From Vibrio sp. Isolate32 (GTDB taxonomy: Bacteria; Pseudomonadota; Gammaproteobacteria; Enterobacterales; Vibrionaceae): a stretch of 64,000 nucleotides of DNA. Of this stretch, positions 27,903-38,844 are shown in pieces. Below the pieces are notes generated by a model, which saw only the letters and a program-made list of their open reading frames with translations, was not told the origin of the DNA and did no database searches. Position 1 is the stretch's first letter. Each line of letters begins with the position of its first letter. The stretch covers positions 1-64,000 of the forward strand of contig NZ_JAKEUQ010000017.1 in NCBI RefSeq assembly GCF_022397955.1, read 5' to 3'. The position numbers and the translations under genes are program-made.

Positions 27903-30755
27903 ATGGCATCTCCTCGTTTTTTAGTCGGCATTGACTTAGGCACAACCAACACTGTGGTTGCCTACTGTGAAATCAACGACGACCTACAACACGCTCCCGT
28001 TTCCCTTTTCGAAATCGATCAGCTTATCGGCCCTGGTGAAGTGGTTCGTAAGCCTCTACTCCCATCGTTTCGTTACCACCCAGCCCAAGGTCAAATCTCC
28101 CCTTCAGACCTAACTATGCCGTGGGAACCAAACCCAGTTGAAGGCGATATCAAGAATGTTATCGTTGGTGAATGGGCGCGTGAATTAGGCGCAAAAGTTG
28201 AAGGTCGACAAGTATCGAGTGCGAAGAGTTGGTTATCGCACCAAGCGGTGGATCGTAGCTCAGACATTCTCCCTTGGGCTGGCGCAGTGGATGTCGATAA
28301 AGTTTCGCCAGTTGTCGCGAGTGCTAGCTACTTAAATCACATTCGCCAAGCATGGAACTACCGTAATCCAAGTAACAAACTTGAAGACCAAGATGTTGTT
28401 GTAACGGTTCCTGCATCATTCGATGAGACAGCTCGTAAGCTGACACTTGAAGCCGCAGAACTTGCAGGCTTAGGTAAGATTTTATTACTCGAAGAGCCGC
28501 AAGCGGTTTGTTACGACTGGTATGCGCGCCACCAACAAACAGCGGCGGAAGAACTTCAACAGATCCCTTTGATCTTAGTGTGTGATGTCGGCGGTGGTAC
28601 TACCGACTTGAGCTTGATTGAAGCCCAGTTCAATGGGGATAGCGATGCAGATAATGCTGGTCATAACGAGCTCGCTCTCGATCGTATCGGTGTTGGCGAA
28701 CACTTAATGCTAGGTGGTGATAATCTAGATTTAGCTCTCGCTCACCTTGCGGAGCAGCGCTTCAACCAAAACAAGAAGCTGAATGCCTCTAGCCTCACTA
28801 AACTGATTCAACAAACTCGCGCTGCAAAAGAGAGCCTGCTTTCTGCTGATGCGCCAGACGATGTCAAAATCACTATGCTTGGTAGCGGTTCGAAGCTACT
28901 AGGTGGCACAAAGAGTATTGGCTTAACCAAACAAGAAGTTCATCAAATCGCATTGGAAGGCTTCTTCCCACTCTCTGAGTTTACCGAAACACCAGACAAG
29001 CGTCGCAGCGCTGTAGTTGAATTCGGCCTGCCTTACGTTGCCGATCCTGCAGTCAGTAAACACGTTGCTGAATTCCTGACAACGCATCAGCAAGTGTCTA
29101 AAGCGGCGCTACAAAATTCAGATGCGGTTCAATTCGATCACACCAAGCCGGCTATCCCTGTCGGTGTGCTGCTTAACGGTGGTGTGTTCAACAGTGAACT
29201 TATTACAGAGCGTATTACTCAGATCCTAGGTAACTGGAACGGCGCTCCAGTCACAGTACTAGATAACCCTCACCCAGATTGGTCTGTGGCATTAGGTGCG
29301 GTTGCGTTCGGTAAGGCTCGCCGTGGTGCCCAACTGAAAATCGGTGGCGGTGCTGCTCGTTCTTACTTCTTACATCTACAAGAAAAGAACAAGATGGGTA
29401 AAGCGCTGTGTCTGCTTGCCAAAGGTACCGAAGAAGGCCAAGAGATACGCTTAAACAGCCGTCGTTTCTCACTGACTATAGGTGAGCCAGTTCGTTTTAA
29501 CCTGCTAACTTCAACTCACGATCAAATTGCTCACGAAACGGCAATTCAAAATGGTGTGATGGTCGATGTTGATGCGGACCTGTTCTCCCCTCTTCCACCT
29601 TACATCTCGACGCTGGAAAGTTCAGGTACAGCAGAGCTTCAAGCTAACCAAAAAGAGCGTGTTGAAGTGCTGCTCGCTTGTCAGTTAACCGAAGTCGGTA
29701 CATTGAAAATGGAATGCGTGAGTACTGAAGATGACTCGAAGCGTTGGTTACTTGAATTTGAAGTCAGAAACAAACAAGGCGAAGAATCCGACAACTCTAC
29801 ACCTCATCCACGCTTAAATGAATGTAAAGAGCTGATTTCTCGCCTGTACAGTGGCAACAAAAAGAGTGCGGAATCGAAAGAGATCAAAACCCTATCGAAA
29901 GATCTTGAAAAACGACTCGGTAAACGCGATGAATGGGATTTCACCACCCTTCGTCATCTATTCGATACTTTGTCATTAGGTCGTAAACGACGTCGTCGCT
30001 CAGAAGCACACGAGAAAAACTGGCTACGTTTAGCTGGTTACTCGCTGCGCCCTGGCTTTGGTGATCCAACGGACTCATGGCGTATTGAGCAAATTTGGGG
30101 ACTTTATCAACAGAACATTCAGTTTAAGAACCATCAAGGCTGGACAGACTGGTGGGTGTTCTGGCGTCGTGTTGCCGGTGGGTTAAACCAAGAGCAACAA
30201 GAGAGTATCTTAGCGGACATCGCTAAGTACCTTCACCCAGGCGCAATGAAGAACCCTAAGACAGCCAAAGATGCACAAGACAATGGTTATGAAGCTATGG
30301 TTCGTTTAGCGGCGTCACTTGAGCAACTTGAGGTGGAAGACAAAGTACTGCTGGCAAGTTGGTTCTTAAGCAAAGCAATTAATCATAACCAATTTGAACA
30401 AGCACACTGGTGGGCTCTGGGTCGGTTAGCATCAAGAACGCCTTTGTATGGCAGCCAACACAGTGTCATTCCTCGTGAGCAAGCTGAGCAATGGTTGCCG
30501 AAGCTGCTTGAGCAGAACTGGCATAAAGAGCAGATGATCGCCTTCGCTGCTGTGATGATTTGCCGTAAAACCGGTGACCGTGAATTTGATATCTCTGACG
30601 ACTATCGTAATCAAGTGATTGAGAAGCTCAAGCAAAGCAAGGTACCTGATTCATGGCTAACGCTGGTTAGCGAAGTAACTGAGCTGTCCGAGAGCGAATC
30701 TAAGCGTGTGTTTGGTGATGCTTTACCGAGCGGCTTAAGCCTGATTAATAACTAG
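27903..30755 (+). CDS. Hsp70-family protein with C-terminal DUF3731
   Basis: A 950-residue protein: an Hsp70 ATPase (phosphate-1 VGIDLGTTNTVV at about 8-19, phosphate-2 VCDVGGGTTDLS at about 225) followed by a basic linker (about 680-700, LGRKRRRRSE) and a DUF3731 helical region (about 640-945, including FGDPTDSWRIEQIWGLYQQ, WTDWWVFWRRVAGGLNQEQ). Both Hsp70 proteins and DUF2760 are conserved together in vibrios as far as I know. The C-terminal domain might recognise a specific client; nothing in the sequence shows it. Confidence 0.92.
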   Translation: MASPRFLVGIDLGTTNTVVAYCEINDDLQHAPVSLFEIDQLIGPGEVVRKPLLPSFRYHPAQGQISPSDLTMPWEPNPVEGDIKNVIVGEWARELGAKVEGRQVSSAKSWLSHQAVDRSSDILPWAGAVDVDKVSPVVASASYLNHIRQAWNYRNPSNKLEDQDVVVTVPASFDETARKLTLEAAELAGLGKILLLEEPQAVCYDWYARHQQTAAEELQQIPLILVCDVGGGTTDLSLIEAQFNGDSDADNAGHNELALDRIGVGEHLMLGGDNLDLALAHLAEQRFNQNKKLNASSLTKLIQQTRAAKESLLSADAPDDVKITMLGSGSKLLGGTKSIGLTKQEVHQIALEGFFPLSEFTETPDKRRSAVVEFGLPYVADPAVSKHVAEFLTTHQQVSKAALQNSDAVQFDHTKPAIPVGVLLNGGVFNSELITERITQILGNWNGAPVTVLDNPHPDWSVALGAVAFGKARRGAQLKIGGGAARSYFLHLQEKNKMGKALCLLAKGTEEGQEIRLNSRRFSLTIGEPVRFNLLTSTHDQIAHETAIQNGVMVDVDADLFSPLPPYISTLESSGTAELQANQKERVEVLLACQLTEVGTLKMECVSTEDDSKRWLLEFEVRNKQGEESDNSTPHPRLNECKELISRLYSGNKKSAESKEIKTLSKDLEKRLGKRDEWDFTTLRHLFDTLSLGRKRRRRSEAHEKNWLRLAGYSLRPGFGDPTDSWRIEQIWGLYQQNIQFKNHQGWTDWWVFWRRVAGGLNQEQQESILADIAKYLHPGAMKNPKTAKDAQDNGYEAMVRLAASLEQLEVEDKVLLASWFLSKAINHNQFEQAHWWALGRLASRTPLYGSQHSVIPREQAEQWLPKLLEQNWHKEQMIAFAAVMICRKTGDREFDISDDYRNQVIEKLKQSKVPDSWLTLVSEVTELSESESKRVFGDALPSGLSLINN

Positions 30756-30794
30756 GTTTAAAAACGATTAGCTTTAGTTGCTAATGAGTAAAGA

Positions 30795-30830
30795 AAAAGC
30801 CACTTTCGATTCGTTGAAAGTGGCTTTTTT
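30795..30830 (+). terminator. Rho-independent terminator of the Hsp70 operon
   Basis: AAAAAGCCACTTTC and GAAAGTGGCTTTTTT pair around GATTCGTT. With A-run and T-run on opposite sides it can also terminate the minus-strand small gene at 30912. Confidence 0.9.
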
Positions 30831-30911
30831 ACCGGTGGCTTAAGGCTGGTATGTGTAATCGACTTATAGCTTTTTGGTTAAGAGCCTTAGCCGTGTTGCG
30901 GTTAATCATTG

Positions 30912-31127
30912 TTAATGTTTCGTTCCGTTTGGGTTGATACTAAAGTCTGTATTCTCATAGATGTCAGACAGTTTTTTGGGGTTCTTCTCTTTAGCTCCTT
31001 TATTGGGTTGGTTATGAGTTTCGCTCAAAAGCCATTCCTCATGCATTTTTGCTGAATCCAAAAACTCTGGATCTTTCATTGCTTCCTTGCGAAGTTTATT
31101 TACACGTTCGAGAGTATCCCAAATCAT
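30912..31127 (-). CDS. Hypothetical small protein, 71 aa
   Basis: A basic/acidic soluble protein (MIWDTLERVNKLRKEAMKD to SINPNGTKH). The ribosome site GGAGGTG sits 7 bases before the ATG, a near-perfect match, which argues the gene is real. No family recognised. It stands alone, antiparallel to the Hsp70 cluster and upstream of hutC. Confidence 0.65.
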   Translation of the reverse strand: MIWDTLERVNKLRKEAMKDPEFLDSAKMHEEWLLSETHNQPNKGAKEKNPKKLSDIYENTDFSINPNGTKH

Positions 31128-31443
31128 AATACTTCACCTCCACTAAGGCTACGCTTTCCAATATAGAATCCCACCCTATTGATTCAATACTTTTCGGTTA
31201 AACCATAATGAATTTGTGATTTACATATCGAAAATCGCTTTATAAGCACATTATGTAACCAGATTCCTTCCCTTTGTAATTATTTGATTAACGAATAGTT
31301 ATTACGTGACTATTTGCGACACTTGCCCCACAGAATCAAGATATTTGTGCTATCTGTGTTGAACAAGCTCACATCCTCTGCGGAAATGTTGATATCGCGA
31401 AAAAATCCGTTACTCTATTTGTATAGTCAAATAAGGTTTCATT
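31128..31443. other. Intergenic region upstream of hutC
   Basis: A 316-base spacer between the divergent small gene and hutC. It contains a HutC-like operator near its right end (31417-31432). Nothing else is recognised. Confidence 0.55.
31417..31432. promoter_or_regulatory. HutC-like operator upstream of hutC
   Basis: ATTTGTATAGTCAAAT is an imperfect 16-bp palindrome, 12 bases before the hutC start. It matches the TTGTATATACAA-type site of GntR/HutC repressors and the copy before hutI. This suggests autoregulation (inference). Confidence 0.65.
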
Positions 31444-32157
31444 ATGTCAAAAGCGCCACTCTACCTGCAAATAAAACTGTTCATAGACGATAAGATCAGC
31501 AGTGGTCATTGGCCGGTTGGTTATCAAATCACAACGGAGCTCGAACTCACAGAGCAGTTCAATGTAAGCAGAATGACGGTCAATAAGGCCATTCGAGATC
31601 TTGTGTCTGAAGGCAAGCTAATTCGGAAACCAAGACTGGGCACTTTTGTCTGTGAGCCTGAGGAAAAAGCACAATCTCCCCTACTTGATATCAACAACAT
31701 CGCGCAAGAGATCAAAGACCGTGGCCAAACGTACACAAGCCAAGTGATCAAGCACGATAGCATCAAGGCTGATGAAAGCACCGCTACACGGTTGGGTGTG
31801 ATGATCAATGCGGAAATCTTCTATAGTGAAATCATCCACTTTGCCGACAACACACCGATACAGCTAGAAGCTCGCTGGGTAAACTCACAAGCGGCTCCCC
31901 AATACTTAGAACAAGATTTTTCAACCTCAACGCCGAATGAATACCTTTCCAAAAGTTGCCCGTTGAGTGCGATTGAACACACAGTCGAAGCCATCATTCC
32001 AGACTCCAATATCCGTCAGGCATTAAAACTAACGGAATCAGAACCTTGCTTACTTCTCAATAGAAGAACATGGAGCAAGGAACGCCTTATCAGCTTTGCA
32101 TTACTCTACCATCCTGGCTCTAAATACAAATTAAGCTCTAAAATAGTTTTAGATTAA
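31444..32157 (+). CDS. hutC: Histidine utilisation repressor (GntR/HutC family)
   Basis: A 237-residue regulator: GntR winged helix (about 1-75: MSKAPLYLQIKLFIDDKISS, VSRMTVNKAIRDLVSEGKL) and a UTRA-type urocanate-binding domain (about 95-235). Urocanate is the inducer of HutC in known systems. It heads the cluster and is followed by a HutC-like palindrome before hutI, so hutC and hutIGUH are probably separate transcripts under the same repressor. Confidence 0.92.
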   Translation: MSKAPLYLQIKLFIDDKISSGHWPVGYQITTELELTEQFNVSRMTVNKAIRDLVSEGKLIRKPRLGTFVCEPEEKAQSPLLDINNIAQEIKDRGQTYTSQVIKHDSIKADESTATRLGVMINAEIFYSEIIHFADNTPIQLEARWVNSQAAPQYLEQDFSTSTPNEYLSKSCPLSAIEHTVEAIIPDSNIRQALKLTESEPCLLLNRRTWSKERLISFALLYHPGSKYKLSSKIVLD

Positions 32158-32227
32158 AGAATATAATCCTGATCTACGATCACATTTTTGCAACATCAAC
32201 TTGATTCGGGTCAGTATTTAGCCTATT

Positions 32228-32245
32228 TATTTGTATATACATTTA
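32228..32245. promoter_or_regulatory. HutC-like operator upstream of hutI
   Basis: The core TGTATATACA (32232-32241) is a perfect palindrome 29 bases before the hutI ATG. It fits the HutC consensus, and the hutC promoter has a variant. Confidence 0.72.
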
Positions 32246-32270
32246 TTGTTTAGCAAAGATCTAGGTGATT

Positions 32271-33515
32271 ATGAATTTGATCCTCAAGAATGCACGAGTG
32301 GTCTCAATGAGCTCGGGAGCCGACGGTTACCAACCTTCTTCCCCGCAAGATATCGTTATCGAAAACGGTAAGATCGTATCCCTGTCTCACTCAAGCGATG
32401 AGTCACTCCATGGTGAAACCGCGAGTGCTAGCCGCTCTGTTGATCACATCATCTACGACTGCAAAAACAAGCTCGTTACCCCAGGGCTGATTGATTGCCA
32501 CACACACCTGGTGTTTGCAGGTAATCGCGCCAATGAATTTGAACAACGTTTAAATGGTGTCTGCTACACCGACATCGCAAAGCAAGGCGGTGGTATTTTA
32601 GCAACAGTAAAGGCGACACGAGCCGCACATGAAGCCGAACTGGTTGAGATGGCGCTGCCTAGATTAGACGGCCTGCTAAGAAGCGGTGTCACCAGCGTTG
32701 AAGTAAAGTCTGGCTATGGCTTAACGCTTGATGATGAACTTAAGATGTTACGTGCTGCTAAAGCCTTAGAAAATCACCGTCGTATTAAGGTCACCACCAC
32801 ACTACTCGCAGCACACGCTGTACCAACCGAATATAAAGAACAACCCGATCGTTACGTTGATCTGGTATGCCAAGAGATCATCCCCAAGGCTGCAGAGCAA
32901 GGGCTAGCCGATGCTGTTGACGTGTTCTGCGAATCTATCGGCTTCAACCTAGAACAAACCGAACATGTATTTGCGGCAGCTAAAGAACATGGGCTGGCGA
33001 TCAAAGGCCACACAGAACAGCTTTCTAACATGGGCGGCAGTGCGCTAGCCGCTAAATACGGTGCTCTCTCTGTTGATCACGTTGAGTACTTAGATGAAGC
33101 GGGTGTAAAAGCGCTGGCGCAGTCAGGTACAGTCGCCACCTTATTACCGGGCGCTTTCTACTTTTTGAAAGAGACTCAACAACCGCCTATTTCGCTACTT
33201 CGCGAGCACAACATTCCAATGGCAATTGCGACCGACTTAAACCCCGGCACTTCTCCTTTTGCTGACTTAACACTGATGATGAATATGAGCTGTACCCTGT
33301 TTAGCACAACCCCAGAAGAAGCATTACGTGGGGTGACTTGCCACGCAGCAGCCGCCATTGGCGAGTCGCAAAATAGAGGCAAAATTGAAGTAGGTTACGC
33401 CGCTGATTTGGCTATTTGGAATATCGACCATCCAGCCGATCTAAGCTATCAAGTCGGCGTACCTCATTTGCATAAGCGCATTGTTAATGGCGAGGTATGT
33501 CATGACTCAATCTAA
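32271..33515 (+). CDS. hutI: Imidazolonepropionase
   Basis: HutI hydrolyses 4-imidazolone-5-propionate to N-formimidoyl-L-glutamate, the third step of histidine degradation. The 414 residues carry the amidohydrolase metal site ([10 protein letters not shown]), a second His region ([20 protein letters not shown]), and Asp in [11 protein letters not shown]. The ATG at 32271 has AGGTG at 32263-32267; a GTG two codons upstream is the alternative start. The stop overlaps hutG by 14 bases, so the two are coupled. Confidence 0.96.
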   Translation: MNLILKNARVVSMSSGADGYQPSSPQDIVIENGKIVSLSHSSDESLHGETASASRSVDHIIYDCKNKLVTPGLIDCHTHLVFAGNRANEFEQRLNGVCYTDIAKQGGGILATVKATRAAHEAELVEMALPRLDGLLRSGVTSVEVKSGYGLTLDDELKMLRAAKALENHRRIKVTTTLLAAHAVPTEYKEQPDRYVDLVCQEIIPKAAEQGLADAVDVFCESIGFNLEQTEHVFAAAKEHGLAIKGHTEQLSNMGGSALAAKYGALSVDHVEYLDEAGVKALAQSGTVATLLPGAFYFLKETQQPPISLLREHNIPMAIATDLNPGTSPFADLTLMMNMSCTLFSTTPEEALRGVTCHAAAAIGESQNRGKIEVGYAADLAIWNIDHPADLSYQVGVPHLHKRIVNGEVCHDSI

Positions 33516-34530
33516 ATCCAACAGCACTAACGCAACTGCGGTCACCACTCACAACGTTGTGTGGACGGGACGCAATGACCTTGAAGATGGCGAGCTCGGT
33601 ACTCGCGTTCATCACATTACCAAGCAAGTGCATAGTACTGATTTAAATGACGGACTTACTGACAACACTGTTGCCTTGGTTGGTTTCGCCAGTGATGCCG
33701 GAGTGGCAAGAAATAAAGGACGTGTTGGCGCAAAACAAGCACCTAATTTGATTCGCCAAGCGTTGGCTAATATGGCTTGGCACAGTGATACACGCATTGC
33801 TGATCTTGGCGATATCGAATGTAGCGATGATCAATTAGAAGTCAGCCAAAAGCAGTGCGCTGATGTGATTGCCAATGCGCTATCAACCAGCAAGGTGATT
33901 ACCCTCGGTGGTGGTCACGAAGTCGCTTGGGCTTCTTTCCAAGGCCTAGCTGAGCATCTTCACAGAACTCAATCAGATCACAAACCTAAGATAGGCATCG
34001 TTAACTTTGATGCTCACTTTGACCTTCGTGAATTTGAAAGCGACATCGCTGACGTCAAGCCAAGCTCAGGCACACCCTTTAATCAGATTAGCGAATACTG
34101 CAATGCACATCAGTGGCCATTTCAATACGCTTGCCTAGGCGTAAGTGCTGCCAGCAATACCAAAGCGCTTTTCAACAAAGCCGACCAACTTGGTGTGTGG
34201 TACGAACATGATCGCGATATCACCCAAGTAAACCAAATTGGTCAACTGGTTAAGTTGCAAAAATTCATCGCTGAGTGTGATTACCTCTATCTCACTATTG
34301 ATCTCGATGTCTTCCCTGCGGCGACGGCACCGGGTGTCAGTGCCCCAGCGGCAAGAGGCGTGAGCTATGACGCGCTCGCACCTTTCTTAGAACAGATTTT
34401 TAAACACAGTGAGAAACTCATTATCGCAGACATTGCGGAATACAACCCAGACTACGACGTCGATGGCCAAACGGCTCGATTGGCGGCTCGTTTGTGTTGG
34501 GATATAGCCAGTGCAATGGCCAGCGACTAA
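33502..34530 (+). CDS. hutG: Formimidoylglutamase
   Basis: HutG, an arginase/ureohydrolase-fold enzyme, converts N-formimidoyl-glutamate to glutamate and formamide using two Mn. Visible metal-binding motifs are [20 protein letters not shown] and [19 protein letters not shown]. The start at 33502 (MTQSKSN) has GAGG 6 bases upstream and overlaps hutI; an upstream in-frame start (33481) has no better ribosome site. The protein is 342 residues, usual for the family. The first 20 residues are Ser/Thr-rich. Confidence 0.95.
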   Translation: MTQSKSNSTNATAVTTHNVVWTGRNDLEDGELGTRVHHITKQVHSTDLNDGLTDNTVALVGFASDAGVARNKGRVGAKQAPNLIRQALANMAWHSDTRIADLGDIECSDDQLEVSQKQCADVIANALSTSKVITLGGGHEVAWASFQGLAEHLHRTQSDHKPKIGIVNFDAHFDLREFESDIADVKPSSGTPFNQISEYCNAHQWPFQYACLGVSAASNTKALFNKADQLGVWYEHDRDITQVNQIGQLVKLQKFIAECDYLYLTIDLDVFPAATAPGVSAPAARGVSYDALAPFLEQIFKHSEKLIIADIAEYNPDYDVDGQTARLAARLCWDIASAMASD

Positions 34531-34544
34531 TCAAGCTATACCGA

Positions 34545-34566
34545 TAACTACAACTACAACTACAAC
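34545..34566. repeat. Short (AACTAC)n repeat in the hutG-hutU spacer
   Basis: Three and a half copies of AACTAC lie in the 66-base gap before hutU. It may be a spacer without function; length change here would not alter coding. Confidence 0.55.
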
Positions 34567-34596
34567 GATACAACGTGAAACAGAAGGAATTCCAAA

Positions 34597-36291
34597 ATGA
34601 CGGAACACCACAACAGTGACCCTCGTCTCGACACGACTCGCGAAATTCGCGCACCTCATGGTACCACTTTGCGCGCTAAATCTTGGTTAACAGAAGCACC
34701 ACTGCGTATGCTGATGAACAACCTAGACCCTGATGTGGCAGAACATCCACATGCACTGGTTGTGTATGGCGGTATTGGTCGTGCAGCACGTGATTGGAAA
34801 TGTTACGACAAGATTGTTGAAGTATTAGAGCGTTTAGATGATGACCAAACACTACTTCTTCAATCTGGTAAACCTGTAGGCGTGTTCCCGACTCATAAAA
34901 ACGCACCTCGCGTGTTAATCGCTAACTCGAACCTTGTTCCACACTGGGCAAACTGGGAACACTTCAACGAGCTCGATAAAGAAGGCTTGATAATGTACGG
35001 CCAAATGACCGCAGGCAGCTGGATCTACATCGGCTCACAAGGCATCGTTCAAGGTACTTACGAAACCTTTGTCGCGATTGCGAAGAAACACTTCCAAGGC
35101 GAAGCAAAAGGCAAATGGGTACTCACGGGTGGCCTTGGCGGCATGGGCGGTGCTCAACCTCTTGCGGCAACGATGGCTGGCTTCTCAATGATCGCCGTGG
35201 AATGTGATGAATCACGAATCGACTACCGCTTGCGTACTGGCTATGTCGACAAAAAAGCCACCAGCTTAGATGAAGCAATGGCAATGATTAAAGAGTCAGA
35301 CACACCTATCTCTGTTGGTCTATTAGGTAACGCTGCTGACGTATTCCCGGAGCTAGTCGAGCGCAACATCACACCTGACGTAGTGACCGACCAAACCTCT
35401 GCCCACGATCCTCTGAATGGCTACTTGCCTCAAGGTTGGACGATGGAGAGAGCCGCACAAGAACGCACCATTGATGAAGCGAAGGTCGTTAAGGCAGCTA
35501 AGCAGTCCATGGCGGTTCAAGTTCAAGCGATGCTAGACCTGCAATATCGCGGCGCTGCGACCGTAGATTACGGCAACAACATTCGCCAAATGGCACTAGA
35601 AGAAGGCGTGGAAAACGCATTTGATTTCCCAGGCTTCGTTCCTGCTTATATTCGACCTTTATTCTGCGAAGGTATTGGTCCTTTCCGCTGGGCTGCGTTA
35701 TCTGGTGACCCGGAAGACATCTACAAAACAGACCAAAAAGTAAAAGAACTGATTCCAGACAACCCGCATCTACACAACTGGCTAGATATGGCGCGTGAAC
35801 GCATTCAGTTCCAAGGCCTACCCGCTCGTATTTGTTGGGTTGGATTGAAAGATCGCGAACGTTTAGGCCAAGCATTCAATGAAATGGTTAAAAATGGCGA
35901 ACTGAAAGCACCAGTTGTTATTGGTCGTGATCACCTAGATTCAGGCTCAGTAGCAAGCCCGAACCGCGAAACAGAAGGCATGATGGATGGCTCAGATGCC
36001 GTATCTGATTGGCCACTATTGAACGCCCTTCTAAATACTGCAGGCGGCGCAACATGGGTTTCTCTCCACCATGGTGGTGGCGTTGGCATGGGCTTCTCAC
36101 AACACTCAGGTATGGTGATTTGTTGTGACGGCAGTGAAGATGCATCACAACGTATTGCTCGTGTACTTCACAATGATCCGGCCACTGGCGTTATGCGTCA
36201 TGCTGATGCGGGTTACGATATTGCCAAGCAGTGTGCTAAAGAGCAGAAGCTTGATTTGCCTATGCTAAACGAAGAACTTCGTCGCCTTTAA
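34597..36291 (+). CDS. hutU: Urocanate hydratase
   Basis: HutU adds water to urocanate, giving 4-imidazolone-5-propionate, using tightly bound NAD+. The 564 residues match the usual 550-560. Signature stretches include [17 protein letters not shown], the nucleotide-binding [18 protein letters not shown] and a conserved Cys in the ILE-type region [10 protein letters not shown]. It lies 66 bases after hutG and overlaps the hutH reading frame by one base. Confidence 0.98.
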   Translation: MTEHHNSDPRLDTTREIRAPHGTTLRAKSWLTEAPLRMLMNNLDPDVAEHPHALVVYGGIGRAARDWKCYDKIVEVLERLDDDQTLLLQSGKPVGVFPTHKNAPRVLIANSNLVPHWANWEHFNELDKEGLIMYGQMTAGSWIYIGSQGIVQGTYETFVAIAKKHFQGEAKGKWVLTGGLGGMGGAQPLAATMAGFSMIAVECDESRIDYRLRTGYVDKKATSLDEAMAMIKESDTPISVGLLGNAADVFPELVERNITPDVVTDQTSAHDPLNGYLPQGWTMERAAQERTIDEAKVVKAAKQSMAVQVQAMLDLQYRGAATVDYGNNIRQMALEEGVENAFDFPGFVPAYIRPLFCEGIGPFRWAALSGDPEDIYKTDQKVKELIPDNPHLHNWLDMARERIQFQGLPARICWVGLKDRERLGQAFNEMVKNGELKAPVVIGRDHLDSGSVASPNRETEGMMDGSDAVSDWPLLNALLNTAGGATWVSLHHGGGVGMGFSQHSGMVICCDGSEDASQRIARVLHNDPATGVMRHADAGYDIAKQCAKEQKLDLPMLNEELRRL

Positions 36292-36305
36292 TGTCTGGAG
36301 AAAAC

Positions 36306-37838
36306 ATGTTGAATTTATTACTTAAACCAGGACTTCTAGGCCTGCCTGAACTACGTAAGATTAGCCGTAGCCCTGTGAACTTATCACTCGATCCAGCAGC
36401 AATCCCAGATATTGAAGCGAGCATGCACGTTGTCGAGCAAGTGATTGCTGAAGATCGTACTGTGTATGGCATCAACACTGGCTTTGGCTTACTGGCGAAC
36501 ACCAAGATTGCTCCAGAAGATCTCGAAGTTCTGCAGAAAAGTATCGTACTTTCTCACGCAGCAGGCATCGGTAAATTCATGTCTGACGAAACCGTGCGCT
36601 TGATGATGGTACTTAAGATTAACAGCTTGTCTCGTGGCTACTCAGGTATCCGACTCAAGGTGATCAATGCCCTTATCGATCTTGTGAACGCACAGGTTTA
36701 CCCATGTGTTCCACAAAAAGGATCTGTGGGTGCTTCAGGAGATCTTGCTCCCCTCGCCCACATGAGTACTGTACTTCTAGGTGAAGGCCAAGCACGCCAC
36801 AACGGCAAGATCATCACTGGCTTAGAAGCAATGCAGATCGCTGGCTTGGAGCCAATCACACTTGCTCCGAAAGAAGGCTTAGCTCTGTTAAACGGCACAC
36901 AAGCATCCACCGCATTCGCCTTAGAAGGCCTATTCGCAGCGGAAGACTTATTCGCGTCTGCAACCGTGTGTGGCGCGATGTCTGTTGAAGCCGCGCTGGG
37001 TAGCCGTCGTCCGTTTGATCCGCGTATTCATCGCGTTCGTGGTCATCGTGGCCAGATGGATGCAGCACTTGCTTACCGCCATATGCTTGATCAAAAGAGT
37101 GAGATTGGTGAATCGCACACGTGTTGTGAAAAGGTTCAAGACCCTTACTCACTGCGTTGTCAGCCTCAAGTGATGGGTGCTTGCTTACAGCAGATTCGTA
37201 ATTCAGCTGAAATTTTAAATGTTGAAGCGAACTCGGTATCGGACAACCCGCTGGTTTTCGCTGACGATGGCGACATTATTTCAGGTGGTAACTTCCACGC
37301 TGAGCCCGTCGCAATGGCAGCGGATAACCTTGCATTGGCCATTGCCGAAATAGGTAGCTTGTCAGAACGAAGAATGGCGCTACTGATTGATAGTGCACTA
37401 AGCAAGCTGCCACCTTTCTTGGTCGATAACGGCGGCGTGAACTCAGGCTTTATGATTGCTCAGGTTACCTCTGCAGCATTGGCGAGTGAGAACAAAACCT
37501 TAGCGCATCCTGCGTCAATAGACAGCCTTCCTACATCAGCAAACCAAGAAGACCACGTATCTATGGCAACCTTCGCTGCACGTAGGCTTAGGTACATGGC
37601 TGAAAATACCCGTGGGATATTGGCAGTGGAATACTTAGCAGCAGCACAAGGACTTGATTTCCGAGCGCCAAATCTATCATCCCCTCGTGTCGAAGAAGCG
37701 AAACAGATTTTGCGTGAAAAAGTCAGCTTCTACGACAAAGACCGATATTTTGCACCGGATATTGAACAAGCGAACTTATTGCTCAAATTATCCGTTCATA
37801 ATCACCTAATGCCAGAAGGCACTTTGTGTAGCTTCTAA
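36306..37838 (+). CDS. hutH: Histidine ammonia-lyase
   Basis: HutH deaminates histidine to urocanate, the first committed step. The 510 residues carry the MIO prosthetic-group triad Ala-Ser-Gly at 143-145 ([15 protein letters not shown]), the same place as Ser143 of the Pseudomonas enzyme, and [10 protein letters not shown] (about 52). GGAG sits 5 bases before ATG 36306, so this start is chosen over the ATG at 36291, which overlaps hutU. A hairpin terminator follows at 37881. Confidence 0.97.
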   Translation: MLNLLLKPGLLGLPELRKISRSPVNLSLDPAAIPDIEASMHVVEQVIAEDRTVYGINTGFGLLANTKIAPEDLEVLQKSIVLSHAAGIGKFMSDETVRLMMVLKINSLSRGYSGIRLKVINALIDLVNAQVYPCVPQKGSVGASGDLAPLAHMSTVLLGEGQARHNGKIITGLEAMQIAGLEPITLAPKEGLALLNGTQASTAFALEGLFAAEDLFASATVCGAMSVEAALGSRRPFDPRIHRVRGHRGQMDAALAYRHMLDQKSEIGESHTCCEKVQDPYSLRCQPQVMGACLQQIRNSAEILNVEANSVSDNPLVFADDGDIISGGNFHAEPVAMAADNLALAIAEIGSLSERRMALLIDSALSKLPPFLVDNGGVNSGFMIAQVTSAALASENKTLAHPASIDSLPTSANQEDHVSMATFAARRLRYMAENTRGILAVEYLAAAQGLDFRAPNLSSPRVEEAKQILREKVSFYDKDRYFAPDIEQANLLLKLSVHNHLMPEGTLCSF

Positions 37839-37880
37839 AGCAAAAATATTCTGAACAACACCCATTAGAGTGTCATATAA

Positions 37881-37906
37881 ACAAGGGCTATCGATTAGCC
37901 CTTGTT
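37881..37906 (+). terminator. Hairpin terminator of the hut operon
   Basis: CAAGGGCTA and TAGCCCTTG form a 9-bp stem around TCGAT, then TTG. The T-run is short. Confidence 0.7.
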
Positions 37907-38064
37907 GCATTGAGCCAAAGGCCATATCTCCCTTAAAATCGTCACATACCATCCAACGTATTTATCTAATTGACTGATATATAAGAAAAGTTAACTGGAT
38001 AGACCATTAGAACGAAGTTAGTTAGCTATAATCCACCCCAGATTTGATGACTAATAGCGATACT

Positions 38065-38790
38065 ATGTTTCTGACACCTTACTTTTCTACTGAAGACAAT
38101 CAATTTCAATTCACTCGTGAACAGGCTAGCCACTTTGCTAAAAAAGTAGCCGCTGACTTCAACCCAATTCACGATGAAGACAACAAGCGCTTCTGCGTGC
38201 CTGGCGACCTTTTATTTGCAGTTCTTCTGCAGAAGGAAGGCATCAGCCAAAAAATGCGTTTTGATTTTTCAGGTATGGTGGGTAACGGTATTGCGCTTAG
38301 CGTTGACAACAAGTGTGAGAAAGAAAGCTCACTGGTTGACGAGAAAGGCAAAGAGTACCTACACATGTCTTGTGAAGGTGAAAAGAGCCACGACCAAGCG
38401 TTCATCGAGCACGTAGTAACCAACTACGTTAAGTTCTCTGGCATGAACTTCCCACACATCATGGTTCCTCTTATGGAAGAACAACAAATGATGATCAACT
38501 GCCAACGCCCTCTTGTGATTTACGAGAGCATGGAAGTTGAATTTACTCGCCTAGATCTATCTCACCCAGAAGTTGAATTCTCTGGCGCGACTTTTGACGT
38601 TGAAGGCAAGCGTGGCATCGTGACACTGAACTTCGATTTCAAAGAAGACGGCGAAGTTGTCGGGAAAGGCGTGAAGCGCATGGTAGCAAGTGGTCTTAAG
38701 CCATACGACCAAGCTTCTGTAGACGACCTAGTAAACCGCTTCAACGAGCGCAAAGAGATGTTTCTAGCTCAGTTCGCAGCTGCTGCTTAA
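38065..38790 (+). CDS. DUF3581 family protein
   Basis: The product starts MFLTPYFSTEDNQFQF (241 residues; starts at 38044 TTG or 38047 ATG would add six or seven residues, with no better ribosome site). The stretch ADFNPIHDEDNKRFCVPGDL at about 32 has the D-x-N-P-x-H pattern of MaoC/hotdog-type hydratases, and a second beta-rich half follows (SGATFDVEGKRGIVTLNFDF). I infer a double-hotdog fold. DUF3581 is restricted to marine gammaproteobacteria as far as I know, with function not established. It is a single gene with a terminator at 38845. Confidence 0.85.
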   Translation: MFLTPYFSTEDNQFQFTREQASHFAKKVAADFNPIHDEDNKRFCVPGDLLFAVLLQKEGISQKMRFDFSGMVGNGIALSVDNKCEKESSLVDEKGKEYLHMSCEGEKSHDQAFIEHVVTNYVKFSGMNFPHIMVPLMEEQQMMINCQRPLVIYESMEVEFTRLDLSHPEVEFSGATFDVEGKRGIVTLNFDFKEDGEVVGKGVKRMVASGLKPYDQASVDDLVNRFNERKEMFLAQFAAAA

Positions 38791-38844
38791 TCGGCACTCT
38801 TATTTACATCACTCGATGTAAATAAGCTCTAGAACAAGATCAAT

